Positions 54,389 to 62,800 of a stretch of 64,000 nt of DNA are shown one piece after another. The notes under the pieces are model-generated. The model had not been told where the DNA came from. It searched no databases and saw only the letters and a list, made by a program, of their open reading frames with translations. The position numbers were made by a program, and so were the translations under genes. The DNA is from Litorilinea aerophila. GTDB lineage: Bacteria; Chloroflexota; Anaerolineae; Caldilineales; Caldilineaceae. The stretch lies in NCBI RefSeq assembly GCF_006569185.2, contig NZ_VIGC02000004.1:124001-188000 (forward strand), in the 5' to 3' direction. How positions within the stretch are numbered: position 1 is the stretch's first letter; each line of letters begins with the position of its first letter.

Positions 54389-54506
54389 GCGCGCCATCTG
54401 GACATGAACGGTGCTATACTGTCTGCAGCGAGAGACAATCCATCCAGACGCCCATCCCCTATCATCATTCGGGGGGCCATGGGACAGGCATGATGAGAGG
54501 AAACAG

Positions 54507-54665
54507 ATGTTCGAAGCAGACAGCATGCGCCAGCAGGTTCAGAATAGCAAGGTTTCCGGTCGCTTGAGCTGGAAGTTGCGTGGATTGGCCCCGTTGGGCG
54601 TTGCCATCATGGTGTACAGTGTGTTGAGCGTGGTGTCGATTTTAATGATATTGCCCATGGGATAG
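54507..54665 (+). CDS. Small hydrophobic peptide, unknown function
   Basis: 52 aa: a charged N-terminal half (MFEADSMRQQVQNSKVSGR) followed by one strong membrane helix, APLGVAIMVYSVLSVVSILM. ATG has GAGAGG six bases upstream, and a perfect 36-base palindromic terminator follows 41 bases after the stop, which supports a real transcription unit. The frame is open upstream to 54411, but those codons precede the Shine-Dalgarno. Too short for a family call. Confidence 0.55.
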   Translation: MFEADSMRQQVQNSKVSGRLSWKLRGLAPLGVAIMVYSVLSVVSILMILPMG

Positions 54666-54990
54666 TTGGGCGCTCGCTGTCAAAGCTATCTCAAAAAGCC
54701 ATCTCAAGCGGGGCGGAATGGTCCGGACCATTCCGCCCCGCTTTGTGTTTCGAGGGATCCGTTGTCTGGGGTGACCCCACGGCAAGGAAGCCGGATTGGC
54801 GCAAACATTCCGATAATGTTGATCTAGCAACACGATAATGTCCCTCTTGCGCTTCCACTAACATTCGCGCCCTATGCTGTAGGCGAATACAACGGTGGAG
54901 CAGCAAAACGCTGACAAAAACCATCGGACACAACGCAAGGTTCCATATTCGGATTCTTGTGGGAAGCGCTTGTGAGAAGGAGGTAGCATC
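54666..54990. other. 325-base spacer ahead of the Hsp20 genes
   Basis: Contains the terminator at 54707-54750. A direct repeat CGATAATGT then appears twice (about 54810 and 54832), along with an inverted TTCGC..GCGAA around 54867-54890. No CIRCE element (TTAGCACTC-N9-GAGTGCTAA) is present, so classical HrcA control is not indicated. Promoter not located with confidence. Confidence 0.5.
54707..54750 (+). terminator. Intrinsic terminator, perfect 36-base palindrome
   Basis: AGCGGGGCGGAATGGTCC and its exact reverse complement abut at 54724/54725, making an 18-base palindrome arm pair, followed by TTGTGTTT. It ends the small membrane peptide transcript. Confidence 0.85.
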
Positions 54991-55434
54991 ATGCTCACTC
55001 GACCGTTTTGGGGCTATACCTCGCCCTGGCAGGAGATGAACCGCCTGCAGCGGGAGATCAACCGGCTCTTCTCTGACCTCAGTCAGGGCATGGTCTCCAC
55101 CGCGCCGGCCTACCCGGCCGTGAACGTGTGGACCAACCAGGAAGGGGTTGTGGTGACCGCCGAGCTGCCGGGCATCAACCCGGATGACCTGAATATTTCG
55201 GTTCTGGGCAACGTCCTCACCCTGAGCGGCAAGCGGGAACCCGAAGCCATCCAGGAGGGTGGCAAGGTTCACCGGCGGGAACGGGGCTACGGCCAGTTCA
55301 CCCGCTCCATCCAGCTGCCTTTCGATGTGGATGCCAACAAGGTGGAAGCTACATACAAGAACGGCGTCCTCACCGTCACCCTGCCCCGGCTGGAGGAGGA
55401 GAAGCCCAAGAAGATTGCGGTGAAGGCCGCCTGA
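54991..55434 (+). CDS. Hsp20 small heat-shock protein (1)
   Basis: 147 aa ATP-independent holdase. Alpha-crystallin domain from about residue 40: YPAVNVWTNQEGVVVTAELPGI, NVLTLSGKREPEA and the closing YKNGVLTVTLPRLEEEKPKKI with the conserved NGVL-T-LP motif. The C-terminal KKIAVKAA tail supplies the I-x-V oligomer contact. AAGGAGG lies before the ATG. First of three tandem paralogues. Confidence 0.95.
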   Translation: MLTRPFWGYTSPWQEMNRLQREINRLFSDLSQGMVSTAPAYPAVNVWTNQEGVVVTAELPGINPDDLNISVLGNVLTLSGKREPEAIQEGGKVHRRERGYGQFTRSIQLPFDVDANKVEATYKNGVLTVTLPRLEEEKPKKIAVKAA

Positions 55435-55521
55435 CCCCAGGCATCCATGGCCCGGCCGGTCCAGCCGGCGGGCTGGATGACAACCAGGTGGGAACGTTTG
55501 AAATTCGACAGGAGGGTTACC

Positions 55522-55935
55522 ATGGCCATGAACGCGGAGATGCAGGCCCAACAGGCCACCAAACAGGAAGCCACGGAAAGCGGCGTGGAACAGACTCGGG
55601 ATCGTCGGGTCTTCGTGCCCCGGGTGGACATCTACGAGAGCGGCGATGATCTAATCGTGGTGGCGGATATGCCCGGGGTGGATGAGAACAACGTGGACAT
55701 TACCCTGGAGCAGGATCGGCTGACCATCGTCGGCCGGGTCGATCCCGTGGCGCCCAACGGCTACACCCTGGCCTACGCCGAGTACGCCGAGGGCGACTAC
55801 CGGCGCACGTTTACCCTGTCCAACGAGATCGACCGGGATCACATTGAGGCGACCATGAGCAACGGCGTGCTGCGCCTGCGCCTGCCCAAGGCCGCGCCGG
55901 CCAAGGCCCGCAAGATTGCGGTCAAGGCCGCCTGA
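55522..55935 (+). CDS. Hsp20 small heat-shock protein (2)
   Basis: 137 aa. Alpha-crystallin core: VPRVDIYESGDDLIVVADMPGV, then QDRLTIVGRVDP and MSNGVLRLRLPKAAPAKARKIAVKAA. The last residues KIAVKAA are shared with the first paralogue, suggesting duplication. ATG 55522 follows GGAGG at six bases; the frame open from 55447 is not used. Compared with the other two, the N-terminal arm is Gln/Glu rich and the aromatic insertion YTLAYAEYAEGDYRRTF is distinctive. Confidence 0.94.
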   Translation: MAMNAEMQAQQATKQEATESGVEQTRDRRVFVPRVDIYESGDDLIVVADMPGVDENNVDITLEQDRLTIVGRVDPVAPNGYTLAYAEYAEGDYRRTFTLSNEIDRDHIEATMSNGVLRLRLPKAAPAKARKIAVKAA

Positions 55936-55954
55936 CGCAGCCATGGAGGGAATG

Positions 55955-56014
55955 ATCCACAGATTCCACAGACTTTCTCTGGAACATCTGCGTTCATCTG
56001 TGTAATCTGTGGAT
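55955..56014. repeat. ATCTGTGG-family repeat in hairpin form between Hsp20 genes
   Basis: ATCCACAGATTCCACAGA (55955-55972) pairs with TCTGTGTAATCTGTGGAT (55997-56014) with one mismatch across an 18-base arm; loop of 24 bases. It is the longest member of this family in the window. Confidence 0.8.
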
Positions 56015-56056
56015 CAAATCAAATCGGGGAAGATCGCATAAGGAGGTGATGTTTCT

Positions 56057-56587
56057 ATGGCTCTGACCAATCTGATTCCCTGGCGCCGTCGGGCTGACCA
56101 GGCTCGGGGTGGTCAGGTCGTGGTAAAGCGGGAGGAACAGGAACCCATCTACGAGCTGCAGCGCTCCATCAACAGCCTGTTCGACGAGTTCTTCCGCCAG
56201 TTCGCCGACTTCGGCCTCTGGCCTGGGGAGCCGCTGACCGAGTCCTTCGGCCTCTTCAACCCGCGGGTGGATGTCAGCGAGACCGACAAGGAGATCCGGG
56301 TTTCGGCCGAGTTGCCGGGCATGGAGCCCGATGATATCGAGGTCACCGTCTCCGGCAATTTGCTGACCATCAGCGGCGAAAAGCGGGCCGAGCATGAGGA
56401 ACAGGGCGAACAGTACTACCGCATGGAGCGCACCTATGGGTCCTTCCAGCGCACCATCCCGCTGCCCTACGAGGTGGATGCGGACAAGGTGAACGCCCGT
56501 TACAAGAACGGCGTGCTCACCATCACCCTGCCCAAGCCTGGTGAAGCGCAAGGGCGCCGCTGGCGGATCCCCATCAAGTTGGGCTGA
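56057..56587 (+). CDS. Hsp20 small heat-shock protein (3)
   Basis: 176 aa, the longest of the three. The N-terminal arm includes EPIYELQRSINSLFDEFFRQF, then the alpha-crystallin domain FNPRVDVSETDKEIRVSAELPG, GNLLTISGEKRAEHEE, and YKNGVLTITLPKPGEAQGRRW closing with IPIKLG, whose I-P-I is the C-terminal anchoring motif. AAGGAGG precedes the ATG. A strong hairpin at 56646-56677 follows. Confidence 0.95.
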   Translation: MALTNLIPWRRRADQARGGQVVVKREEQEPIYELQRSINSLFDEFFRQFADFGLWPGEPLTESFGLFNPRVDVSETDKEIRVSAELPGMEPDDIEVTVSGNLLTISGEKRAEHEEQGEQYYRMERTYGSFQRTIPLPYEVDADKVNARYKNGVLTITLPKPGEAQGRRWRIPIKLG

Positions 56588-56645
56588 GGCCCAGCCTTCC
56601 GCCACCTCGTTATCCATTTGTGTTCTCCATTTGTGTTGTTCATTT

Positions 56646-56677
56646 GCGGAGTCGGCATCTGCGGATGCCGACTCCGC
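56646..56677 (+). terminator. Strong hairpin after the Hsp20 cluster
   Basis: Perfect 14-base stem GCGGAGTCGGCATC / GATGCCGACTCCGC with loop TGCG, 58 bases after the last Hsp20 stop. No U-tract follows, so it may stabilise the 3' end rather than terminate. Confidence 0.6.
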
Positions 56678-56879
56678 GTCGCGATGGTTGCCTATAGGTG
56701 GAATAGGCATCCGGCCCTGAAAAAATGGCTCTACTGCACAAAGGTCAAATGAGGACGCTGACCCACACAGATGAACGCTGATTCAGGCCATTCTCTCCTG
56801 CGTTTCTTTGTGTCCTTGCGCCTTTGCGTTAAAAATGCTCTTTTGCAGGGGAGTCAAAAATGGAACACGGATGGCCCCG

Positions 56880-56962
56880 AATGGGTAGGCCCGGTCTCCT
56901 GATCGGACATCCGCACCCAGCGGGACGGGAACCCATGTCACGCAGGGATGCGTGACCTACGG
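56880..56962 (-). repeat. ~85-bp dispersed repeat, copy 2
   Basis: Reverse complement begins CCGTAGGTCACGCATCCCTG and proceeds through GTGCGGATGTCCG and GGAGACCGG to CCTACCCAT, matching 25501-25584 with few differences in the middle. Confidence 0.8.
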
Positions 56963-57030
56963 ATGGTGCGGATTTTTCATCCCCCGTGGCGCAATGAAAG
57001 CGAGTGAAAGACTCAGATAGATGGTGGATT

Positions 57031-57052
57031 CACCCGGCCGGGTGTTTTGTTT
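57031..57052 (+). terminator. Possible intrinsic terminator before pbpC
   Basis: CACCCGGCCGGGTG can form a five-base stem with a GGCC loop, followed directly by TTTTGTTT. Short but with a good U-tract. Confidence 0.45.
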
Positions 57053-57155
57053 GCCCCGATCCCGGCGTCGCTGCCAGAATTTCCCCGGAACTTTTGTTGT
57101 GTGTCCCTCGTTGTGAAAACGTATGAGACACGTAGATTTTCTCCCGGGGATGAAT

Positions 57156-59768
57156 ATGAGGAAATGGCTTGGGCGCCGCTCTTTCTGGCTGCGTCTGAGC
57201 CTGGGCCTGGCCCTCGTCCTGGTGGCCAGCGGCTATGGCCTGTACACCTGGCTCCTGGCCGACCTGCCGCCGGTCAGCGCCGTGGAGCAGCGGCTGGTCC
57301 GCCCCACCACCCAGATCCTGGATCGCCACGGCCGCGTCCTCTACGAGGTCATCGACCCGGCCGCGGGCAAGCAGATCAGCCTGGACCTCTCCACCCTACC
57401 CAGGGCCTGCATCCAGGCCACCCTGGCCACAGAAGACAGCCGCTTTTACCTCCACCCCGGCGTTGACCCCCTGGCCATCCTGCGGGCTGTGTGGCAGAAC
57501 CTGCGAGGTCGGGAGGTGATCAGCGGCGGCAGCACCCTGACCCAACAGCTGGCCCGGAACCTCTTGATGGAGCCCGCCGAACGCTACCAGCAGAGCCTCC
57601 GCCGCAAGATCCGGGAGGCGTGGCTGGCCTGGCAACTGGAACGCCGGTACACCAAGGATGAGCTGCTGGCCCTCTACCTCAACCAGACCTACTACGGCAA
57701 CTTTGCCTTTGGCATCGAGGCCGCGGCCCAGATTTTCTTCGCCAAACCCGCCGCCCAACTCAGCCAGGCTGAGTGTGCCCTGCTGGCCGGCCTGGTCCAG
57801 TACCCATCCGGCTACAACCCCCTCCAGCATCCCGACGCGGCCAAGGAACGCCAGTTGACCGTCTTGCGCCTCATGTGGGAGGCGGGCTATCTGACCGATG
57901 ACCAGGTTCAGGAGATCGCGGCCCAACCCCTCCGCTATCGATCCCGCCTCTTCGACATCCGGGCCCCCCACTTTGTCATGTACGTCCAGGACATCCTGGC
58001 GCAACGGCTGGGGCCGGACCGGCTGCGGGATGGTGGCCTGCGGGTCTATACCACCCTGGACCTGGACCTGCAGCGCCAGGCCGAAGCGTCCATCCGCTAC
58101 CGGCTGGACCTGCTCAACTGCCGCATCCCCGGCCTCTGTGACGAGCGGACCGATCCCAACCGACGGGTGGACAACGCCGCCGCGGTGGTCCTGGATGGCC
58201 AGACGGGGCAGATCCTGGCCATGGTGGGCAGCCCGGACTACTTCGACCCCCGCATCCAGGGCAATGTCAACGCCGCGTTGAGCCTGCGCCAGCCGGGCAG
58301 CGCCATCAAACCCCTGACCTACGCGGCCGCGCTGGATCCCGCGTGGAGCGCGCGCCTGGGCCTGCAGCCCCTGACGCCCGCCTCCATCCTGGCGGATCTG
58401 CCCACCACCTTCTACGTGCGGGACGAACAGGGCGGCAATGTGCCCTACCAGCCCTTGAACTACGACCGCCAGTTCCACGGGCCGGTCAGCGTGCGCACCG
58501 CCCTGGCCAACAGTTACAATGTTCCCGCAGTCAAGGTGCTCCAGCGCATCGGCGTGCCCAGCCTGGAACAGATCGCCGCCCAGGCCGGCATCAGCACCTT
58601 CACCAACGAGTACGGCCTGGCGCTCACCCTGGGTGGCGGCGAGGTGAAACTGCTGGAGTTGACCGCTGCCTACGGCATTTTCCTGGACGGCCATCGCCGG
58701 GATCCCCAGGCCATCCTGGCCATCGAGGAAGTGGTGGACGGGGTCAGCCGTCCCCTGCCCGGCTTTCAGGCACCTGAAGCCACCCTGGGTCCCCAGGTCA
58801 TCCAGCCCGACACCGCCTACCTCATCACCCACATCCTGGCCGACCCGGTGGCCCGTATCCCGGCCTTCGGCGAGGGCTCCGTCCTGGAGCTCCCTTTTCC
58901 CGCGGCCGTCAAGACCGGGACCACCACCGACTGGCGGGACAACTGGACCATCGGCTATTCCACCCGGCGCATCGTGGGCGTCTGGGTGGGCAACGCCGAC
59001 AACACGCCCATGCTGGACATCAGCGGGGTGGACGGCGCCGGCCCCATCTGGCATGATCTGATGCTGGCGGCCCACCCGACGCCGCCCCAGGACTTCCCCC
59101 GGCCGGAGACGATTACCCAGGTGACCATCTGCGCGCCCAGCGGCCTCTTGCCCTCCCGGGACTGCCCCCGGACCCGCCAGGAGATCTTCATCCGGGGGAC
59201 TGAGCCAACCCAGGTGGACAACCAGTTCCAGCGCATCTCCGTGGACCTGGCCACCGGCCTGCGGGCCGGGCCGGATACTCCACCGGAGCGGGTGGCCGAG
59301 CGGGTCTACTGGCTGTTGCCGCCCGAATACTGGGACTGGATGCAGCGCCAGGGCATTCCCATCCCGCCGCCGGCCACGGTGGCCCAGGATTCCGCCCCGG
59401 GCCGGGACCAGCTGGTGGACGCCTCCACCAACGCCTCTCCCCTGGTCTTGAGTGCGCCCACATCCCACACCGGGTACGCCATTCATCCCGGCGTACCCCG
59501 GGAACGGCAGCGCATCCAGGTGGCGGGCCACGTGGCGGATGGTCGACCCTGGGCGGAGCTACGTCTGATGATGGACGGCATTCCCGTGGCCGAGGCCCGG
59601 CAGGCAGCCCAGCTCAGCGCCTGGTGGCCCCTGGAGCCCGGCCCCCACCACTTCTGGCTCGAAGGGCGCATGGCTGAGGATGGGCCTGTTGTCCGTTCTG
59701 AACAGGCCCTGGTGGTGGTAGACGATTTGACCCATGCCCAGCCCCTGACGGTGAGCAGGCAGCCATGA
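57156..59768 (+). CDS. pbpC: Penicillin-binding protein 1C
   Basis: Bifunctional peptidoglycan synthase, about 870 aa. One N-terminal helix ([21 protein letters not shown]). GT51 domain: [19 protein letters not shown] with catalytic Glu and [17 protein letters not shown]. Transpeptidase: SxxK in [15 protein letters not shown], SxN in [12 protein letters not shown] and KTG in [17 protein letters not shown]-terminal BiPBP_C-like domain follows (about 780-870: [17 protein letters not shown]). ATG 57156 follows GGGG by six bases; ATGs at 57123 and 57150 are alternatives. The next gene is the alpha-2-macroglobulin, as in E. coli pbpC-yfhM. Confidence 0.93.
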   Translation: MRKWLGRRSFWLRLSLGLALVLVASGYGLYTWLLADLPPVSAVEQRLVRPTTQILDRHGRVLYEVIDPAAGKQISLDLSTLPRACIQATLATEDSRFYLHPGVDPLAILRAVWQNLRGREVISGGSTLTQQLARNLLMEPAERYQQSLRRKIREAWLAWQLERRYTKDELLALYLNQTYYGNFAFGIEAAAQIFFAKPAAQLSQAECALLAGLVQYPSGYNPLQHPDAAKERQLTVLRLMWEAGYLTDDQVQEIAAQPLRYRSRLFDIRAPHFVMYVQDILAQRLGPDRLRDGGLRVYTTLDLDLQRQAEASIRYRLDLLNCRIPGLCDERTDPNRRVDNAAAVVLDGQTGQILAMVGSPDYFDPRIQGNVNAALSLRQPGSAIKPLTYAAALDPAWSARLGLQPLTPASILADLPTTFYVRDEQGGNVPYQPLNYDRQFHGPVSVRTALANSYNVPAVKVLQRIGVPSLEQIAAQAGISTFTNEYGLALTLGGGEVKLLELTAAYGIFLDGHRRDPQAILAIEEVVDGVSRPLPGFQAPEATLGPQVIQPDTAYLITHILADPVARIPAFGEGSVLELPFPAAVKTGTTTDWRDNWTIGYSTRRIVGVWVGNADNTPMLDISGVDGAGPIWHDLMLAAHPTPPQDFPRPETITQVTICAPSGLLPSRDCPRTRQEIFIRGTEPTQVDNQFQRISVDLATGLRAGPDTPPERVAERVYWLLPPEYWDWMQRQGIPIPPPATVAQDSAPGRDQLVDASTNASPLVLSAPTSHTGYAIHPGVPRERQRIQVAGHVADGRPWAELRLMMDGIPVAEARQAAQLSAWWPLEPGPHHFWLEGRMAEDGPVVRSEQALVVVDDLTHAQPLTVSRQP

Positions 59769-59809
59769 ACCCAATTCGGCAAATCAACCCAAACCCCGGA
59801 GGCATTCCC

Positions 59810-62800
59810 ATGCAGAGAACCCGTCGATATCTTCCCTTGCTTCTGCTGCTTCTCTTCACCCTGGGCCTGACCGCATCCTGCACCGGGCGCCCATCTGCGT
59901 CGACCCAGGGCGCGGCCTTCACCCCCAAGACCGAGCTTCGGATGCTTCCGGCTGCGGCGCGCCAGGCCGCCCCCGCAGCCTTGCCGCCGGTCCTGATGGA
60001 AAGCACACCGCCGGACGGCGCCTCCTGGCATGGCGGACCGGTCGTCCTGACCTTCGACCAGCCCATGGACCCCGAAAGCGCGGCCAGCGTTTCTGTGGAG
60101 CCCGCCCTGGGGGGGGATGTGGCGGTGGAAGAGAACCGCATCATCTTCACCCCCGGGGAAGATCCCATCCCGGGCCAGCGCTACACCCTGCGGGTGGACG
60201 TGGATGCCCGCTCCGCAGCCGGTACCCCTCTGACCGCGCCGGTGGAGCTCTCCCTGATGGCCGCCCTGCCCCTGCAGGTGACCGCCACCCAGCCTTCGGA
60301 CGGCGCGGTGGATGTCTCCACCGACGGCCAAATCGTGGTGATCTTCAACCGGCCGGTGGTCCCCCTCACGGGTCTGGAGGAGCAGGCCAATCTGCCCCAG
60401 CCTTTGACCCTGGAACCAGCTGTGGAAGGGACCGGCACCTGGCTGAACACCAGCGTCTACGCCTTCACCCCGGCCCGGGGACTGGCCGGCGCCACCCAGT
60501 ACCGGGCCACGGTGGCGGATGTGAGCGCGGTGGGCGGTGAAACCCTGGAAGCGCCCTACGTCTTCACCTTCACCACCGCCGCCCCCACGGTGGTCCAGGC
60601 GACGCCGGCCGGTGAGCTGGTTCGCCCCGACAGCGCCATCCAGGTTGTCTTCAGCCAGGCCATGGATCCTGCCAGCACCGAGGCCGCCTTCGCGGTCCAT
60701 CCGCTGGATGACCCCACGCCCCTGGCTGGTGAACTGGCCTGGAACAGCGCCCACACCACCCTGACCTTCACCCCCACCGCGCCCCTGGACTTCGGCGTCA
60801 CCTACGTCATCACGGTGGATGAGACTGCGCAGCCGGCCAGCCGCCAGGGGAGCCTGCGTGGCGCCTTCCGCCAGGAGTTCACCGTGGTGCCCCTCCCCGC
60901 CGTCGCGTTGACCGATCCCGTCGACGGCGAGGAGAAGGTCTCCCCCGACCGCAGCGTCTTCATCCGCTTCAACGCGCCGGTGAGCCCCACCCTGGTGCTG
61001 CAGAATGTGACGGTCACCCCGGTGCTGAGCACCACCCGGGTCTACAGCTACTATGCCGAATACAACAACGAGCTGACCCTGAGTTGGTTCAAGGAGCCCA
61101 ACACCACCTACACCGTCACCGTGGGCGCGGCCATTGCCGACGAGTACGGCAATACCCTGGGCCAGGACTATGTCTTCAGCTTCACCACCGGCGACTACCC
61201 GCCCTTTGTGCGCCTGAGCCTGGACCGCTTCACCCACTTCAGCGCCTATACCCAGACCCAGGCCAGCCTGCTCTACCGCAACGTGGACGACATCCAGGTG
61301 GACCTCTACCGGCTGCCCGAAACCGAGCTCTTCAAGTTGACGGGCAGCAACCAGTGGCAGGTGTGGGACAGCTACCAGGTGCCCAACCCGGAGGCCAACC
61401 GGGTCTGGAGCCGCCACTACCAACCGGTTGAAGAACGCAACGTGACTATTCGCCAGGTCATCACCCTGACCGATGAAGCCGGCAATGTCCTGCCGCCGGG
61501 CGCGTACCTGCTGGAAGCCCGCATGCCCCGGGGGCAGTCGCCCCAGGAAGCCGCGCCCGGTCAATACCAGGCGGTGGTGCTCCTCAGCAACCACAACCTG
61601 GTGGTCAAAAAGAGTCTGGACGGCGCCAGCCTGGCCTGGCTGACCGACCTTCAGACCGGCCAGGCCGTTCCCGACACCGAGATCCGCTTCTACGCCGACG
61701 GTGAACTCCTGGGCCAGGCCGTCACCGACGAGGGAGGCGTCGCCACCGCCCAGCTCTCCTTCCCGCCGGACCGGAACTGGGTTCCCCTGCTGGCTGTGGC
61801 CGGGACGCCAGGCGAGGCCGACTACGCGGTGGTCTCCAGCGAATGGAGCAGCGGCATTGCCATCTGGGACTTCAACCTGCCCGGCGGCTATAGCCTGGAG
61901 CGCTACCAATCTTACTTCTACACCGACCGGCCCATCTACCGGCCCGGCCAGACCGTCTACTGGAAGGGCATCGTGCGGGAGCTGGTGGACGACCAGTACC
62001 GCCTGCCGCCGACGGACCTGCCCATCATCGTGACCATCCGGGATGACCGGGGCAACGCGGTGTTCACCCAGGAGTACACGCCGGACTCGGTGGGTACCCT
62101 CACCGGGGAGCTGGCCCTGGCGCCGGAAGCCACCACCGGCTACTACTACCTGGAAGCCCGCATGCAGGTCACGCCAGAGCAGTTCGTCTACGGCGCCACC
62201 AGCTTCCAGGTGGCTGCGTACGAGAAGCCAGAGTTCCAGATTTCCGTCACACCCGACCAGCCGGCGTATGTCCAGGGCGACACCGTGCGGATCACCGTCC
62301 AGGCCGACTACTTCAGCGGAGGCGCCCTGGCCAATGCGCCGGTTACCTGGCGGCTGCTCAGCGAACCGTACCACTTCTATTGGGAGCAGGCGCCCCGGGG
62401 TCGTGCCTACAGCTTCATGCCCTTTGACCCGGCGCAGGAGCGCTATGACCCCTACCAGGCCTTCTTCTACCTGGGCCTGATCCAGGAGGGGGAGGGGCAC
62501 ACCGACGGCAACGGCACCTTCGTCATCGAACTGCCGGCGGATATTGCCCAGGTGGCCCAGAGCCAAAACTGGACCTTCGACGTCACCGTCCAGAGCCCCA
62601 CCAACCAGTGGGTCAGCGGCCGCACCACCGTGCCCGTTCACAAGGGCGAGTTCTACGTGGGCCTCAGCCCCCAGGAGTATGTGGTCACCGTGGGGCAGGA
62701 CAGCACCGTGGATCTGGTCACCGTCACGCCCCAGGGGGAGCCCTACCCCGGCGCCACGCTGGAAGTGGTGGCCTATGAATTCGTCTGGAACAGCGTCTAC

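Larger units (their letters stand above)
56588..57155. other. 568-base spacer with repeats and a weak terminator
   Basis: No gene seen. Besides the hairpin at 56646-56677 it holds a dispersed phrase CTTTGTGTCCTTGCGCC near 56807, the inverted ~85-bp repeat copy at 56880-56962, and a palindrome CACCCGGCCGGGTG followed by TTTTGTTT at 57031-57052 that could terminate transcription just before the penicillin-binding protein gene. Confidence 0.6.

Noticed and set aside
45694-54480. Three long minus-strand frames (873, 1055 and 993 residues) opposite the glucan synthase
   Set aside because: No family motifs, biased Gly/His/Gln composition, and complete overlap with a well-supported GT84/GH94 gene.
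54666-54990. CIRCE operator for the Hsp20 cluster
   Set aside because: No TTAGCACTC/GAGTGCTAA inverted repeat; only unrelated short repeats were found.
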